Positions 7,245-15,287 of a DNA stretch of 24,353 nt are shown piece after piece. The DNA comes from JBASNZ01 sp049657775 (GTDB lineage Bacteria > Actinomycetota > Coriobacteriia > Anaerosomatales > Anaerosomataceae), in NCBI GenBank assembly GCA_049657775.1, contig JBASNZ010000038.1:1-24353 (forward strand). The letters are read 5' to 3'. A program made the position numbers and the translations under genes. Every line of letters starts with the position of its first letter. Position 1 is the first letter of the stretch. Under the pieces are notes generated by a model that saw only the letters and a program-made list of their open reading frames with translations, did not search any database and was not told the origin of the DNA.

Positions 7245-7529
7245 GTGACCGCAAAGCCGGCTCGTACGATCCTGACGATCCTGATGGACCTGCTGGTGCT
7301 CCTCGCTGTGTGTCTCACTGCGGGGGTCGTGGTGCGGTTCTTCGGCGTTCTTGCCGGAGCGCCTGTCGGTGAACAGTACCTGAGGTTCGTCGCTGTGATA
7401 ACGATTCCGCTTGGCATGGACTCGATTCCGACGCCGTACGGGGGCGTCTTCGATGTGAATGCGGCCATATCGATCGTGGCCGTCCTCGTCGCCGAATGGG
7501 CACTGTCCGTGGCCCGGCGGCGAGCCTGA
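7245..7529 (+). CDS. Small membrane protein with two hydrophobic helices
   Basis: The GTG start at 7245 sits 4 nt behind a strong AGGGAGG ribosome-binding site. The 94-residue product has an N-terminal hydrophobic helix (about residues 8-33), a central loop with IPTPYGG followed by FDVNAAISIV, a second helix (about 65-87) and a basic C-terminus (ARRRA). The arrangement of a first helix, an IP...GG.FD loop and a second helix is loosely like one YggT repeat, but I do not recognise the family with confidence. The stop is followed by the pilB-like gene after 12 nt, so the two are probably co-transcribed and might work together at the membrane. No enzymatic motif is seen. Confidence 0.75.
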   Translation: MTAKPARTILTILMDLLVLLAVCLTAGVVVRFFGVLAGAPVGEQYLRFVAVITIPLGMDSIPTPYGGVFDVNAAISIVAVLVAEWALSVARRRA

Positions 7530-7541
7530 TTGGAGAGGGAG

Positions 7542-9206
7542 ATGGCCTACACGCGCGAGCGGCTCGGGGAGCTTCTGGTCAACGCCGGGCTACTGTCACC
7601 TGAGGCTCTTGGGAGAGCTCTGACGGTTCAGGCCAAAGACGGCGGCAAGCTCGGGGAAGTCCTTGTGAGGCAACTGGTGCTTGATGAGGAGCAGATCGCA
7701 CGCGCGCTCGCCGAGCAGAAGGGCTTCGAGTACGTCAATCTCACCTCGTATGTGATCGATCGCGAAGCCGTCGCGCAGATTCCCGATCGCGTCGCCAGGC
7801 GCAGCCTGGTGCTTACCATCGGGTACCAGGACGGCGGCATCGTGCTTGCGATGGCCGATCCGCTCGACATAGAGGCCATCGACGACGTGAAGGTCAGAAC
7901 CGGGCTGAACGTCATACCCGTGGTCGCTACTCCCACACAGATCAGGTATGCGATCGAGAAGTACATCACCTCGGCGGATGCCTTTCAGGACATCCAGGAC
8001 ATCGAAGAGGCCGTGGAAGATGAGGGACTGCTCGAGTCCAACGAGGACGTCCCGATCGTTCGCCTGGTCAACCAGCTCATCCGGGAGGCGGTCTTAGACG
8101 AGGCCAGCGACATCCATATCGAGCCTGCGGACAAGTTCGTACGGATCCGCTACCGGGTGGATGGCGTTCTGCACGAGATGATGCAGTTGCCGCTGCAGGT
8201 CAAAGCGGGTCTGATCTCGCGCGTGAAGATAATGGCCGACATGAACATCGCCGAGAGACGGCGTCCACAAGACGGGCGCATCGCGGTCGTGGTCAACGAT
8301 CGCCCTATCGATTTGCGCGTTGCCACGTTGCCGACGCCAGCGGGAGAGTCGATCGTCATCCGAGTGCTCAACCACAACATGGAGATGCATTCGCTGTCGG
8401 ATCTGGGAATGGGGCCCGATCACCTGGCCACGATGGAGCGGTTCCTGGCCCGGCCATACGGTTCGATCCTGGTCTCGGGACCCACCGGGTCAGGCAAGTC
8501 GACCTCGCTGTATGCGGGGCTTACCCGGATCAACGATCCGTCGCGCAAGATCATCACCATCGAGGATCCGATCGAGTACCAGATCGCCGGCGTCACGCAG
8601 ATGGCGGTCAATCCCGTCATCGGCCTCTCGTTTGCGCGACTGCTCAGAACGGTGCTGCGGTCCGATCCGGATGTGGTCATGGTCGGCGAGATTCGCGACC
8701 CCGAGACGGCCGAGATCGCGATACGAGCGGCACTGACCGGTCACCTCGTGCTCTCTTCGATCCACACCAACGATGCCCCGTCCGCGCTGACCCGGCTCGT
8801 GGACATGGATGTCGCGCCGTACATCACCTCGTCGGCGCTTATCGGTGTCGTCGCACAGCGCCTTGCGCGGCGGCTGTGCACCAAGTGCCGTAGGCGCGTC
8901 CGCGTGACCAAAGAAGTCGCGCTGGCCGCCGGGTTCTCCGAGGAGGAGTACCGCGCGGGTCTTCGCATCTTCGGTCCCAAGGGATGTGGCGAGTGTTCAA
9001 ACACGGGGTACCGCGGCCGCATCGGGCTCTTCGAGATCATGGAGATGAACGACGACCTCACGCGGCTCTTCTTGCGCGAGGCTCCCTCGGAGCAGCTTAG
9101 GGAGGTCGCTCTCGCTTCGGGCATGCGCACGCTCAGGCGGGATGCGCTGGATAAGGTCGCATCGGGTATCACCTCTCTCGAAGAGATCGACCGCGTCATC
9201 GCCTAG
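7542..9206 (+). CDS. pilB: GspE/PilB-family type IV pilus / type II secretion assembly ATPase
   Basis: The 554-residue protein begins with a GspE-type N-terminal domain (about residues 1-150; LGELLVNAGLLSPE, then KLGEVLVRQLVLDEEQIARAL, characteristic of MshEN repeats). The motor domain follows, with Walker A GPTGSGKST (Lys319), the Asp-box region (ITIEDPIEYQI), a Walker B block around PDVVMVGEIRDPETAEIA and the His box TGHLVLSSIHTNDAPSAL. A zinc-binding tetracysteine is present: Cys446 and Cys449 (CTKC), Cys482 and Cys485 (CGEC). Together these define an assembly ATPase that powers pilin polymerisation at the inner membrane. ATG 7542 behind GGAGAGGGAG is preferred over TTG 7530. No pilC, pilT or pilin gene is adjacent, so the rest of the machine must be encoded elsewhere. 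PilB versus GspE cannot be separated from sequence alone. Confidence 0.92.
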   Translation: MAYTRERLGELLVNAGLLSPEALGRALTVQAKDGGKLGEVLVRQLVLDEEQIARALAEQKGFEYVNLTSYVIDREAVAQIPDRVARRSLVLTIGYQDGGIVLAMADPLDIEAIDDVKVRTGLNVIPVVATPTQIRYAIEKYITSADAFQDIQDIEEAVEDEGLLESNEDVPIVRLVNQLIREAVLDEASDIHIEPADKFVRIRYRVDGVLHEMMQLPLQVKAGLISRVKIMADMNIAERRRPQDGRIAVVVNDRPIDLRVATLPTPAGESIVIRVLNHNMEMHSLSDLGMGPDHLATMERFLARPYGSILVSGPTGSGKSTSLYAGLTRINDPSRKIITIEDPIEYQIAGVTQMAVNPVIGLSFARLLRTVLRSDPDVVMVGEIRDPETAEIAIRAALTGHLVLSSIHTNDAPSALTRLVDMDVAPYITSSALIGVVAQRLARRLCTKCRRRVRVTKEVALAAGFSEEEYRAGLRIFGPKGCGECSNTGYRGRIGLFEIMEMNDDLTRLFLREAPSEQLREVALASGMRTLRRDALDKVASGITSLEEIDRVIA

Positions 9207-9226
9207 CTCCGGAAAGGGACGGCACC

Positions 9227-10435
9227 ATGGGTGACCTGCAGGCGCGCGCCCCGCGCGCGATCGTCGTCGTGCTCGACAGCGTGGGAGTAGGTGCGCTTCC
9301 CGATGCCGCCACGTACGGTGACGAAGGCTCCAACACCCTGTCCAACACGTCGCACGCCGTGGGTGGCCTGGACATGCCGAACCTCGGGAGCATGGGACTG
9401 GGCAACATCACAGACATCCTGGGTGTGCCGCCTCGTGCCACACCCACCGCGTCGTGGGGCCGCAACGCGGAGCGCAGCGCCGGCAAGGATACGACGACCG
9501 GTCACTGGGAGATGATGGGTCTGATGCTCACGACGGCGTTTCCCACGTATCCGGACGGCTTTCCCGACGAGGTCATCAACGAGTTCGTAAGGCGCGCGGG
9601 TGTACCCGGGATCCTCGGCAACTATGCCGCCAGTGGAACCGTCATCATCCAGCAGCTCGGGGACGAGCACGTGGCCACCGGCAAGCCGATCGTCTATACC
9701 TCGGCTGACTCGGTCTTCCAGATCGCAGCCAACGAAAACACGTTCGGACTCGACAGGCTCTACGAAGTCTCGCAGATCGCTCGCGACATGCTTACCGGCG
9801 AGCGCTGCGTGGGTCGTGTCATCGCCCGACCATTCGTGGGGCCCGACCCAAGCGGTCACTACGAACGGACGCATCGGCGCCGCGACTTCGCGGTAACGCC
9901 GTTCGAGCCCACGGCCCTCGATCTGCTCCAGGAGTCCGGTGTGCCGGTCTTTGGTGTAGGGAAGATCGGCGACATCTTCGCGTGGCAGGGAGTGAGTTCG
10001 TCGCCGCACGTCACCGACAACATGGACGGCTTCACGCACCTCGTGGAGGAGGTGCGCCGTCCGGAGCAAGGATTCGTCTTCTGCAACCTGGTGGACTTCG
10101 ACATGTTATGGGGTCACCGCAACGACGCCGAGGCGTACGCGCGAGGCCTCGAGGCCGTGGACGCTCGCATCCCGGAGCTCCTTGACGCCATGATCGACGG
10201 CGACATGCTCATCATCACGGCCGACCACGGCTGCGACCCGACGACGCCATCGAGTGACCACAGCCGTGAGTACACGCCGCTTCTCGTGAAGGTGAAGGGC
10301 GTCGACGCGGGCGTGGATCTTGGCGTACGCGCGACGTTTGGCGACATCGGCGAGACCGTGCTCGACTTCTACGGACTGGCAGAACGCTGCGGGCGGGGCG
10401 CGTCCTTCCTTCCCGAGGCGCGTGACGCCGGTTGA
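9227..10435 (+). CDS. deoB: Phosphopentomutase
   Basis: The enzyme interconverts ribose (or deoxyribose) 1- and 5-phosphate, linking nucleoside phosphorolysis to the pentose phosphate pool. The 402-residue length fits the family. Family hallmarks of the alkaline phosphatase superfamily are visible: the N-terminal metal site VVVLDSVGVGALPDA, the KDTTTGHWEMMG segment with the catalytic threonine region, the FVFCNLVDFDMLWGHRND segment and the C-terminal metal site ITADHGCDPTTPSSDHSRE. The start ATG lies behind a GGAAAGGG ribosome-binding site, 20 nt after the pilB-like stop. It pairs with the pyrimidine-nucleoside phosphorylase gene 62 nt downstream, a common salvage arrangement. Confidence 0.96.
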   Translation: MGDLQARAPRAIVVVLDSVGVGALPDAATYGDEGSNTLSNTSHAVGGLDMPNLGSMGLGNITDILGVPPRATPTASWGRNAERSAGKDTTTGHWEMMGLMLTTAFPTYPDGFPDEVINEFVRRAGVPGILGNYAASGTVIIQQLGDEHVATGKPIVYTSADSVFQIAANENTFGLDRLYEVSQIARDMLTGERCVGRVIARPFVGPDPSGHYERTHRRRDFAVTPFEPTALDLLQESGVPVFGVGKIGDIFAWQGVSSSPHVTDNMDGFTHLVEEVRRPEQGFVFCNLVDFDMLWGHRNDAEAYARGLEAVDARIPELLDAMIDGDMLIITADHGCDPTTPSSDHSREYTPLLVKVKGVDAGVDLGVRATFGDIGETVLDFYGLAERCGRGASFLPEARDAG

Positions 10436-10497
10436 GTCTCTTGAGGCTGGCCCCGCTGCGGCGTGTCCGCGGCTGACTAGAGCGGGAGGTGTCGCAG

Positions 10498-11799
10498 GTG
10501 AGGTCGATCGTCGAACTCATCGAACACAAGCGTGACGGGCATGCCCACGAGACCGGAGAGATCGCTCATCTCGTGTCGGCGTTCGTCTCGGGTGAGATGC
10601 CCGACTATCAGATGGCAGCCTGGTTGATGGCCTCCTTCCTGCGGGGACTCGATGCAGACGAGAGCGTTGAGCTTACCCGGGCAATGGCCGAGTCGGGCAG
10701 GATGGTCGATCTCTCCTCGGTTCCAGGCATCAAGGTGGACAAGCACTCCACCGGCGGCGTGGGTGACAAGACCACGCTGGTGCTGGCGCCGCTGGTGGCC
10801 TCGTGCGGTGTGCACGTTGCCAAGATGTCGGGACGCGGACTGGGACACACCGGCGGCACGCTCGACAAACTCGAGTCCATCCCGGGCTTCTCGGCCACGC
10901 TTGAGCCGGAGCGATTCTTGGCGCAGATACGTGACGTGGGTATGGCGGTCATCGCCCAGAGCGCCGACGTCGATCCCGCCGACAAGAAGATGTATGCACT
11001 GCGTGATGTCACGGGTACCGTGCCGTCTATCCCGCTCATCGTCGGTTCGATCATCTCCAAGAAGGTCGCGGGCGGCGCGGATGCGATCGTGCTCGACGTC
11101 AAGGTCGGGTCCGGCGCGTTCATGAAGACGGAGGCCGAGGCCCGCGCGCTTGCGGCCGAGCTGACGCGCGTGGGCGCAGCGCTCGGTCGAAGGGTCGTCT
11201 GTGTGATGAGCGACATGGACCAGCCGCTCGGTTACGCGGTGGGCAATGCGCTGGAGGTCTGCGAAGCCATACGAACGCTCAAGGGCGAGGGGCCCGCTGA
11301 CCTCACCGAGCTCTGCGTCGCGCTTGGTGCGAAGATGCTGGTGATGGCCGAGCGGGCGCCGGATGAGAACGCCGGTCGACGCATGCTCGAGGACGCGATA
11401 TCGAGCGGGCGTGCCCTGCAGACCTTCCGCGCATGGGTGAGGGCCCAGGGCGGCGATCCTCGAATCGTGGAGGACCCGTCGCTGCTGCCGCTTTCGCAGT
11501 TCGCGAGCGTTGTGGCCGCGCCCGCCGCTGGCTACATCACGGGGTTCGACGCGGAGGGTGTGGGCCGTGCGGCGATGCTGCTTGGCGCAGGGCGCGAAAC
11601 GCGTGATGACGTCATCGATCCGGGCGCCGGCGTGCTGCTTGCGGTCAAGGGTGGCGACCGTGTGGAGGCCGGCGATGCGCTCGCGACGCTGTATGCCGCC
11701 GACGTGAGCCTTCTCGACGAGGCCGCGCAGCGACTCGGTGACGCCATCCATATCGGCCCCGAGCCGCCGGTTCCGGCGCCGCTCTTCCACGAGGTGTAG
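10498..11799 (+). CDS. pdp: Pyrimidine-nucleoside (thymidine) phosphorylase
   Basis: This 433-residue protein phosphorolyses pyrimidine nucleosides to base and (deoxy)ribose 1-phosphate, feeding the neighbouring phosphopentomutase. The glycosyltransferase family 3 N-terminal helices are followed by the signature KVDKHSTGGVGDKTT (Lys82 onwards) and by SGRGLGHTGGTLDKLES, both diagnostic of the thymidine/pyrimidine-nucleoside phosphorylase family. The length agrees with pyrimidine-nucleoside phosphorylases of Gram-positive bacteria. GTG 10498 is chosen because GGGAGG (10484-10489) is 8 nt upstream and the product then begins VRSIVELIEHKRDG, like family members; the GTG at 10489 overlaps that ribosome-binding site. 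Uridine versus thymidine specificity cannot be read from the sequence, so deoA is an alternative name. Confidence 0.93.
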   Translation: MRSIVELIEHKRDGHAHETGEIAHLVSAFVSGEMPDYQMAAWLMASFLRGLDADESVELTRAMAESGRMVDLSSVPGIKVDKHSTGGVGDKTTLVLAPLVASCGVHVAKMSGRGLGHTGGTLDKLESIPGFSATLEPERFLAQIRDVGMAVIAQSADVDPADKKMYALRDVTGTVPSIPLIVGSIISKKVAGGADAIVLDVKVGSGAFMKTEAEARALAAELTRVGAALGRRVVCVMSDMDQPLGYAVGNALEVCEAIRTLKGEGPADLTELCVALGAKMLVMAERAPDENAGRRMLEDAISSGRALQTFRAWVRAQGGDPRIVEDPSLLPLSQFASVVAAPAAGYITGFDAEGVGRAAMLLGAGRETRDDVIDPGAGVLLAVKGGDRVEAGDALATLYAADVSLLDEAAQRLGDAIHIGPEPPVPAPLFHEV

Positions 11800-11804
11800 C
11801 TGGG

Positions 11805-14468
11805 ATGACGCGCCGTACGTCCGTTCAGGCCCCCACAGTGACCCAGGTGGTCGTGGGACACGCCAACCCGGACTTCGACGCGTACGCGGCCATGGTAGCC
11901 GCCACGAAGCTCTACCGCGGCGCCAAGGCCGTCTTCCTGGGCTCGCAGAACGCCAATGTCCGGGAGTTCCACAACCTACACCAGGACTTCCTCGACTTCG
12001 TGGATCTCAAGATGCTGGATCTTGCGGCCATCGAGCGCATCATCATGGTGGATACGCGCGACGCCGGACGTATCGGCGAGTTGGGTGCCGTCGCGACACG
12101 TCCCGGCGTGGACGTGGTGGTGTACGACCACCACCCGCGCGCGGAGGGCGACATGGTGGTTCCCGAGGACCGTTCGATGACGGTCGGCGCGTCCACGTCG
12201 ATCCTTGTCCACGAGATCCGCGACCGTGGCATCGCGCTCACGCCGCTCGAGGCGAGTGTCCTGCTGCTCGGCATCCACGAGGACACGGGATCCCTTACAT
12301 ACGTCAACACCACGCCCTACGACGCCGAAGCGGTCGCGTTCCTCATGTCCTCGGGCGCGGACCTGGAGGTCGTGAACGAGTTCCTGGCGCGCGCGCTCAC
12401 CCAAGAGCAGCGCGAGCTGCTGGAGGTGCTCGTGGCGTCGCTCGAGGTATGGGACGTCCGGGGACAGCGGATCGCCGTTGGAACCGCGACCACCACGGAG
12501 TACGTCGACTCCGCGAGCGTTCTCACGCACTACATCTGCGAGGACCTGGGCTATCGCGTCGCGATCGCGGTCATCGCCATGCCGGACCGGATCCACGTCG
12601 TGGGCCGGAGTCGCCTGGCCGAGGTGGATATCGGAGCGGTTCTCGCGCGTCTGGGTGGCGGAGGCCACCCGCAGGCCGCCTCGGCCGCGATCAAAGGGGC
12701 CACGATCGTCGGGGTCGTGTCCCGGCTGCGGGAGTCGCTCGAACTCGAGGTCCCGCCACCGTTGGCGGCCCGGGACATCATGTCGTCGCCTGTTCGTTTT
12801 GCCACTCCGGATATGACGATGGGGGAGGCAGGCCAGCTCATGGCCACCTGGGGCCACGGCGGACTGCCTGTCACCGACTCGGGGCGGCTCGTAGGGCTCG
12901 TCACCCGCAAGGACGTGGACAAGGCCGCGCGCCACGGGTTGGACCACGCGCCGGTCACGGGGTTCATGGCACGAGACCCGATCACCATCCATCCGGATCT
13001 TGACCTCGATGAACTTCGCCGCATGCTCGCCCGGACCGGCATCGGACGCGTTCCTGTTATGGACGGTGAGGAGTTGCTGGGCATCGTCACTCGAAAGGAC
13101 CTGCTCAGGGCGGAGCACGGCGAGGCGTACATGGATCGAGCGGTTGCCCGGGAGCGCACTGACGCCGCAAGGCGGTTCATGGCATCGTTCGATCACCTGC
13201 TGCCGGACGACGTGCGGGACGCGGTGCACAGGATCGGCATGCTGGCGGCCGAGGAGGGCCTGCGCGCACATGTCGTCGGCGGATTCGTCCGGGATCTGCT
13301 GCTGGGACGGCCCAACCTGGACATCGATATCGTCATCGAGGGAGACGGCCTGGCCTTCTCAGAGCGTGCCGCGCAGGTTCTTGGCTGGCGCGTGCGCGTT
13401 CATCGCAGATTCGGGACCGCGGTACTCATCGCCAGCAAGACGCTGCATGTGGACATCACGAGTGCGCGCACCGAGTACTACACGCGGCCGGGAGCGCTTC
13501 CCACGGTGGAGCGGTCGTCGCTTCGCCAGGACCTCTTTAGACGCGACTTCTCCATCAACGCGATGGCCGCAACGATCACGCCCGAGGCATTCGGGACCAT
13601 CGCGGATCCCTTTGGCGGGCTGGCGGACCTTGAACGCGGTGTCATTCGTTCGCTTCATTCGCTTTCGTTCGTCGAAGACCCGACGAGGGTCCTTCGTGCG
13701 GCGCGGTTCGAGGAGCGGTACGGGTTCGCGATCGATGGATCGACCGAGGCGCTGCTGCGCCAGGCGGTCGACATGGAGATGCTCGAGGAGGTCTCGGGCG
13801 CGCGCATACGCGAGGAGATGCTCGATATCATCGACGAGGAACGGGTGGGCCCGATACTCCGTCGGCTGGAGGATCTGGGTGCGTTCGCGGCACTCGTCCC
13901 CGAAGGTGTCGATCGCGGTCGCGTCATCGACGAGATCGCGCTTACCGATGTGGCGTACTCCACGATCGCCGGCCGTTTCGCGCGGCCTCCACGCCGCAGG
14001 GTGTCGCTCGTGGTGGCGTTCGCCGCGACGGCGTCGCGGGTGGCGGCGGAGCGCTGGACGCGCAGGATGCGCTTTGGCCGCGAGTATGCCGCACCGGCGC
14101 TCGCTGCGTGCGAACGACGCGAAGCACTGCTCGCGATGCTGCGCGACCGTCGCGGGATGCGCGACAGCCGGCTCTTCTTCGCGCTCGACTCGCTGCCGCA
14201 CGAGGCGCTCGTGTATCTATGGGCGGTGAGTCCTAAGGGGGCCCGCGAGCGGATCGAGCGCTTCATCGACGTGCTCACCGGTGTGCGGGCGGCCGTCTCG
14301 GGAGACGATCTGGTGGCTCTTGGACTTCAGCCGGGACCTGGCTTCTCTGCTATCCTGGCGCAGGCCCTCGCGGACCGGCTCGACGGACGTGCTGTCGGAC
14401 GCGAGGCCGAGCTCGCCAACCTCAAGCGCCTGGCACGCCGCGGCGCCACCAGCGAAAGGCACGCCTAA
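11805..14468 (+). CDS. DHH phosphoesterase - CBS pair - tRNA nucleotidyltransferase/poly(A) polymerase fusion
   Basis: This 887-residue multidomain protein has four parts. A DHH phosphoesterase domain (about 13-180) carries HANPDFDAYA, DTRDAG and Asp108-His109-His110. A DHHA1 domain follows (about 255-320; GGGGHPQAASAA). Two CBS domains (about 325-440; each ends in a LVGLVTRKD or LLGIVTRKD motif) are likely nucleotide sensors. A class II nucleotidyltransferase head has GGFVRDLLLG (Gly492) and the metal carboxylates Asp506 and Asp508, then RRDFSINAMA and the RNA-binding neck. Known relatives of this architecture occur in Aquifex-type and deltaproteobacterial lineages, where such proteins add C or A to tRNA 3' ends in split CC- and A-adding systems. 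Whether this protein is a full CCA enzyme, an A-adding enzyme or a poly(A) polymerase is undecided. The DHH part may hydrolyse oligonucleotides or cyclic dinucleotides. Confidence 0.9.
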   Translation: MTRRTSVQAPTVTQVVVGHANPDFDAYAAMVAATKLYRGAKAVFLGSQNANVREFHNLHQDFLDFVDLKMLDLAAIERIIMVDTRDAGRIGELGAVATRPGVDVVVYDHHPRAEGDMVVPEDRSMTVGASTSILVHEIRDRGIALTPLEASVLLLGIHEDTGSLTYVNTTPYDAEAVAFLMSSGADLEVVNEFLARALTQEQRELLEVLVASLEVWDVRGQRIAVGTATTTEYVDSASVLTHYICEDLGYRVAIAVIAMPDRIHVVGRSRLAEVDIGAVLARLGGGGHPQAASAAIKGATIVGVVSRLRESLELEVPPPLAARDIMSSPVRFATPDMTMGEAGQLMATWGHGGLPVTDSGRLVGLVTRKDVDKAARHGLDHAPVTGFMARDPITIHPDLDLDELRRMLARTGIGRVPVMDGEELLGIVTRKDLLRAEHGEAYMDRAVARERTDAARRFMASFDHLLPDDVRDAVHRIGMLAAEEGLRAHVVGGFVRDLLLGRPNLDIDIVIEGDGLAFSERAAQVLGWRVRVHRRFGTAVLIASKTLHVDITSARTEYYTRPGALPTVERSSLRQDLFRRDFSINAMAATITPEAFGTIADPFGGLADLERGVIRSLHSLSFVEDPTRVLRAARFEERYGFAIDGSTEALLRQAVDMEMLEEVSGARIREEMLDIIDEERVGPILRRLEDLGAFAALVPEGVDRGRVIDEIALTDVAYSTIAGRFARPPRRRVSLVVAFAATASRVAAERWTRRMRFGREYAAPALAACERREALLAMLRDRRGMRDSRLFFALDSLPHEALVYLWAVSPKGARERIERFIDVLTGVRAAVSGDDLVALGLQPGPGFSAILAQALADRLDGRAVGREAELANLKRLARRGATSERHA

Positions 14469-14470
14469 AC

Positions 14471-15127
14471 GTGGGCAACATCGACATCGTCAGCGTCATC
14501 ATCCGCTTCGCCCTGCTCATCCCCGCCATCGTCTTCCACGAGGTCGCGCACGGGTATGCCGCGTTCGCGCTCGGGGACACGACCGCGAAGGACGCCGGCC
14601 GCCTGTCGCTCAACCCGCTCAAGCATATCGACCCCTTCGGCACGATCCTGCTGCCGCTGCTGCTGACCGCCATGTTCGGCGCGGGATTCGGCTACGCCAA
14701 GCCGGTACCGGTCAACCCGTGGCGGTTCGAGGACCGTCGCAAGGGGATGTTCCTCACCGGCATAGCGGGGCCAGCTTCCAACCTTGCCATGGCCGCAGTG
14801 GCGGCGATCGTGGTACGCGTCAGCCTGCTCGTCCCGGGAGAAGTCGCAGGGTGGATCGCGACGGCCGCGTACCTGTTTGCGCTCGTCAACCTGGTGCTTC
14901 TCTTCTTCAACCTCATCCCGCTGCCGCCGCTTGATGGCTCGCGTGTGCTGCCGCTGTTCCTCTCGGACAAGGCGATGATCGCGTATCACAAGTGGGAGCG
15001 GTACGGGTTCCTTATCCTCTTCGCGGTGCTGTGGTTCGTCCCCGACATCTTCCACGTGGACCCCATCGGGGCGTACTTCAACGTCACGGTCTACCCGCTC
15101 CTTGGACTGCTGACCGGCGTCTCGTAA
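14471..15127 (+). CDS. M50 family site-2-type membrane metalloprotease
   Basis: The 218-residue protein has about five to six membrane helices. The zinc-binding HExxH motif lies in the first helix (His23, Glu24, His27 in FHEVAHGY), and the third zinc ligand is Asp155 in NLIPLPPLDGSRV. This is the compact, PDZ-less rhomboid-sized M50B type (YwhC-like) found across Gram-positive bacteria. It would cleave transmembrane substrates within the cytoplasmic membrane; the substrate is unknown. The GTG start at 14471 lies 2 nt after the stop of the DHH-CBS fusion gene, so the two are probably co-transcribed. The segment YAKPVPVNPWRF between helices 2 and 3 is the conserved loop of this subgroup. Confidence 0.92.
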   Translation: MGNIDIVSVIIRFALLIPAIVFHEVAHGYAAFALGDTTAKDAGRLSLNPLKHIDPFGTILLPLLLTAMFGAGFGYAKPVPVNPWRFEDRRKGMFLTGIAGPASNLAMAAVAAIVVRVSLLVPGEVAGWIATAAYLFALVNLVLLFFNLIPLPPLDGSRVLPLFLSDKAMIAYHKWERYGFLILFAVLWFVPDIFHVDPIGAYFNVTVYPLLGLLTGVS

Positions 15128-15163
15128 GGTCCGTTCGTCGCGGGCACCCGGCGAACGCTGAGC

Positions 15164-15225
15164 GGCGTCCGAATGCGTGCGACTACCGCGTACCGGCGTC
15201 CGAATGCGTGCGACTACCGCGTACC
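15164..15225. repeat. Perfect 31-bp tandem duplication upstream of trpS
   Basis: Two identical 31-bp units (15164-15194 and 15195-15225), each beginning GGCGTCCGAATGCGTGCGAC, lie head to tail in the non-coding gap. A degenerate third copy (GGCGCATCCGCGTGCG...) begins at 15226 and runs into the likely trpS -10 region. The period is not a multiple of three and the sequence does not look coding. Confidence 0.95.
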
Positions 15226-15242
15226 GGCGCATCCGCGTGCGC

Positions 15243-15248
15243 TATCAT
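15243..15248 (+). promoter_or_regulatory. Possible trpS -10 element
   Basis: TATCAT at 15243-15248 lies 40 nt before the trpS start and is one of the few AT-rich hexamers in this gap. No good -35 box is present at 16-18 nt, where the second repeat copy lies. No T-box leader or tryptophan-codon leader peptide was recognised between it and trpS. Confidence 0.3.
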
Positions 15249-15287
15249 GTTCACGGTCCGCTCCTCCTCGCATCCGAAAGGTGTCGC

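Noticed and set aside
10436..10497. Terminator between deoB and the nucleoside phosphorylase gene
   Set aside because: A weak 6-bp GC hairpin (CTGCGG with CCGCGG) can be drawn, but there is no T-run, and the two genes belong to one salvage pathway.
10477..11790. Long antisense open frame over the nucleoside phosphorylase gene
   Set aside because: High-GC shadow: composition is His/Arg-rich with no motif, and the + strand gene has clear family signatures over its full length.
11976..13271. Long antisense open frame over the DHH-CBS fusion
   Set aside because: Same shadow effect; no recognisable domain, and every domain of the + strand protein is intact.
15164..15260. CRISPR array
   Set aside because: The 31-bp units are directly adjacent without spacers and there are no cas genes.
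15177..15287. N-terminal extension of trpS through the tandem repeat
   Set aside because: The peptide only reflects the repeated DNA, lies before the likely -10 box, and TrpRS proteins start at the MSKKRVLTG position.
15249..15287. T-box or tryptophan attenuator for trpS
   Set aside because: The leader is about 40 nt, too short for a T-box, with no terminator hairpin and no run of tryptophan codons.
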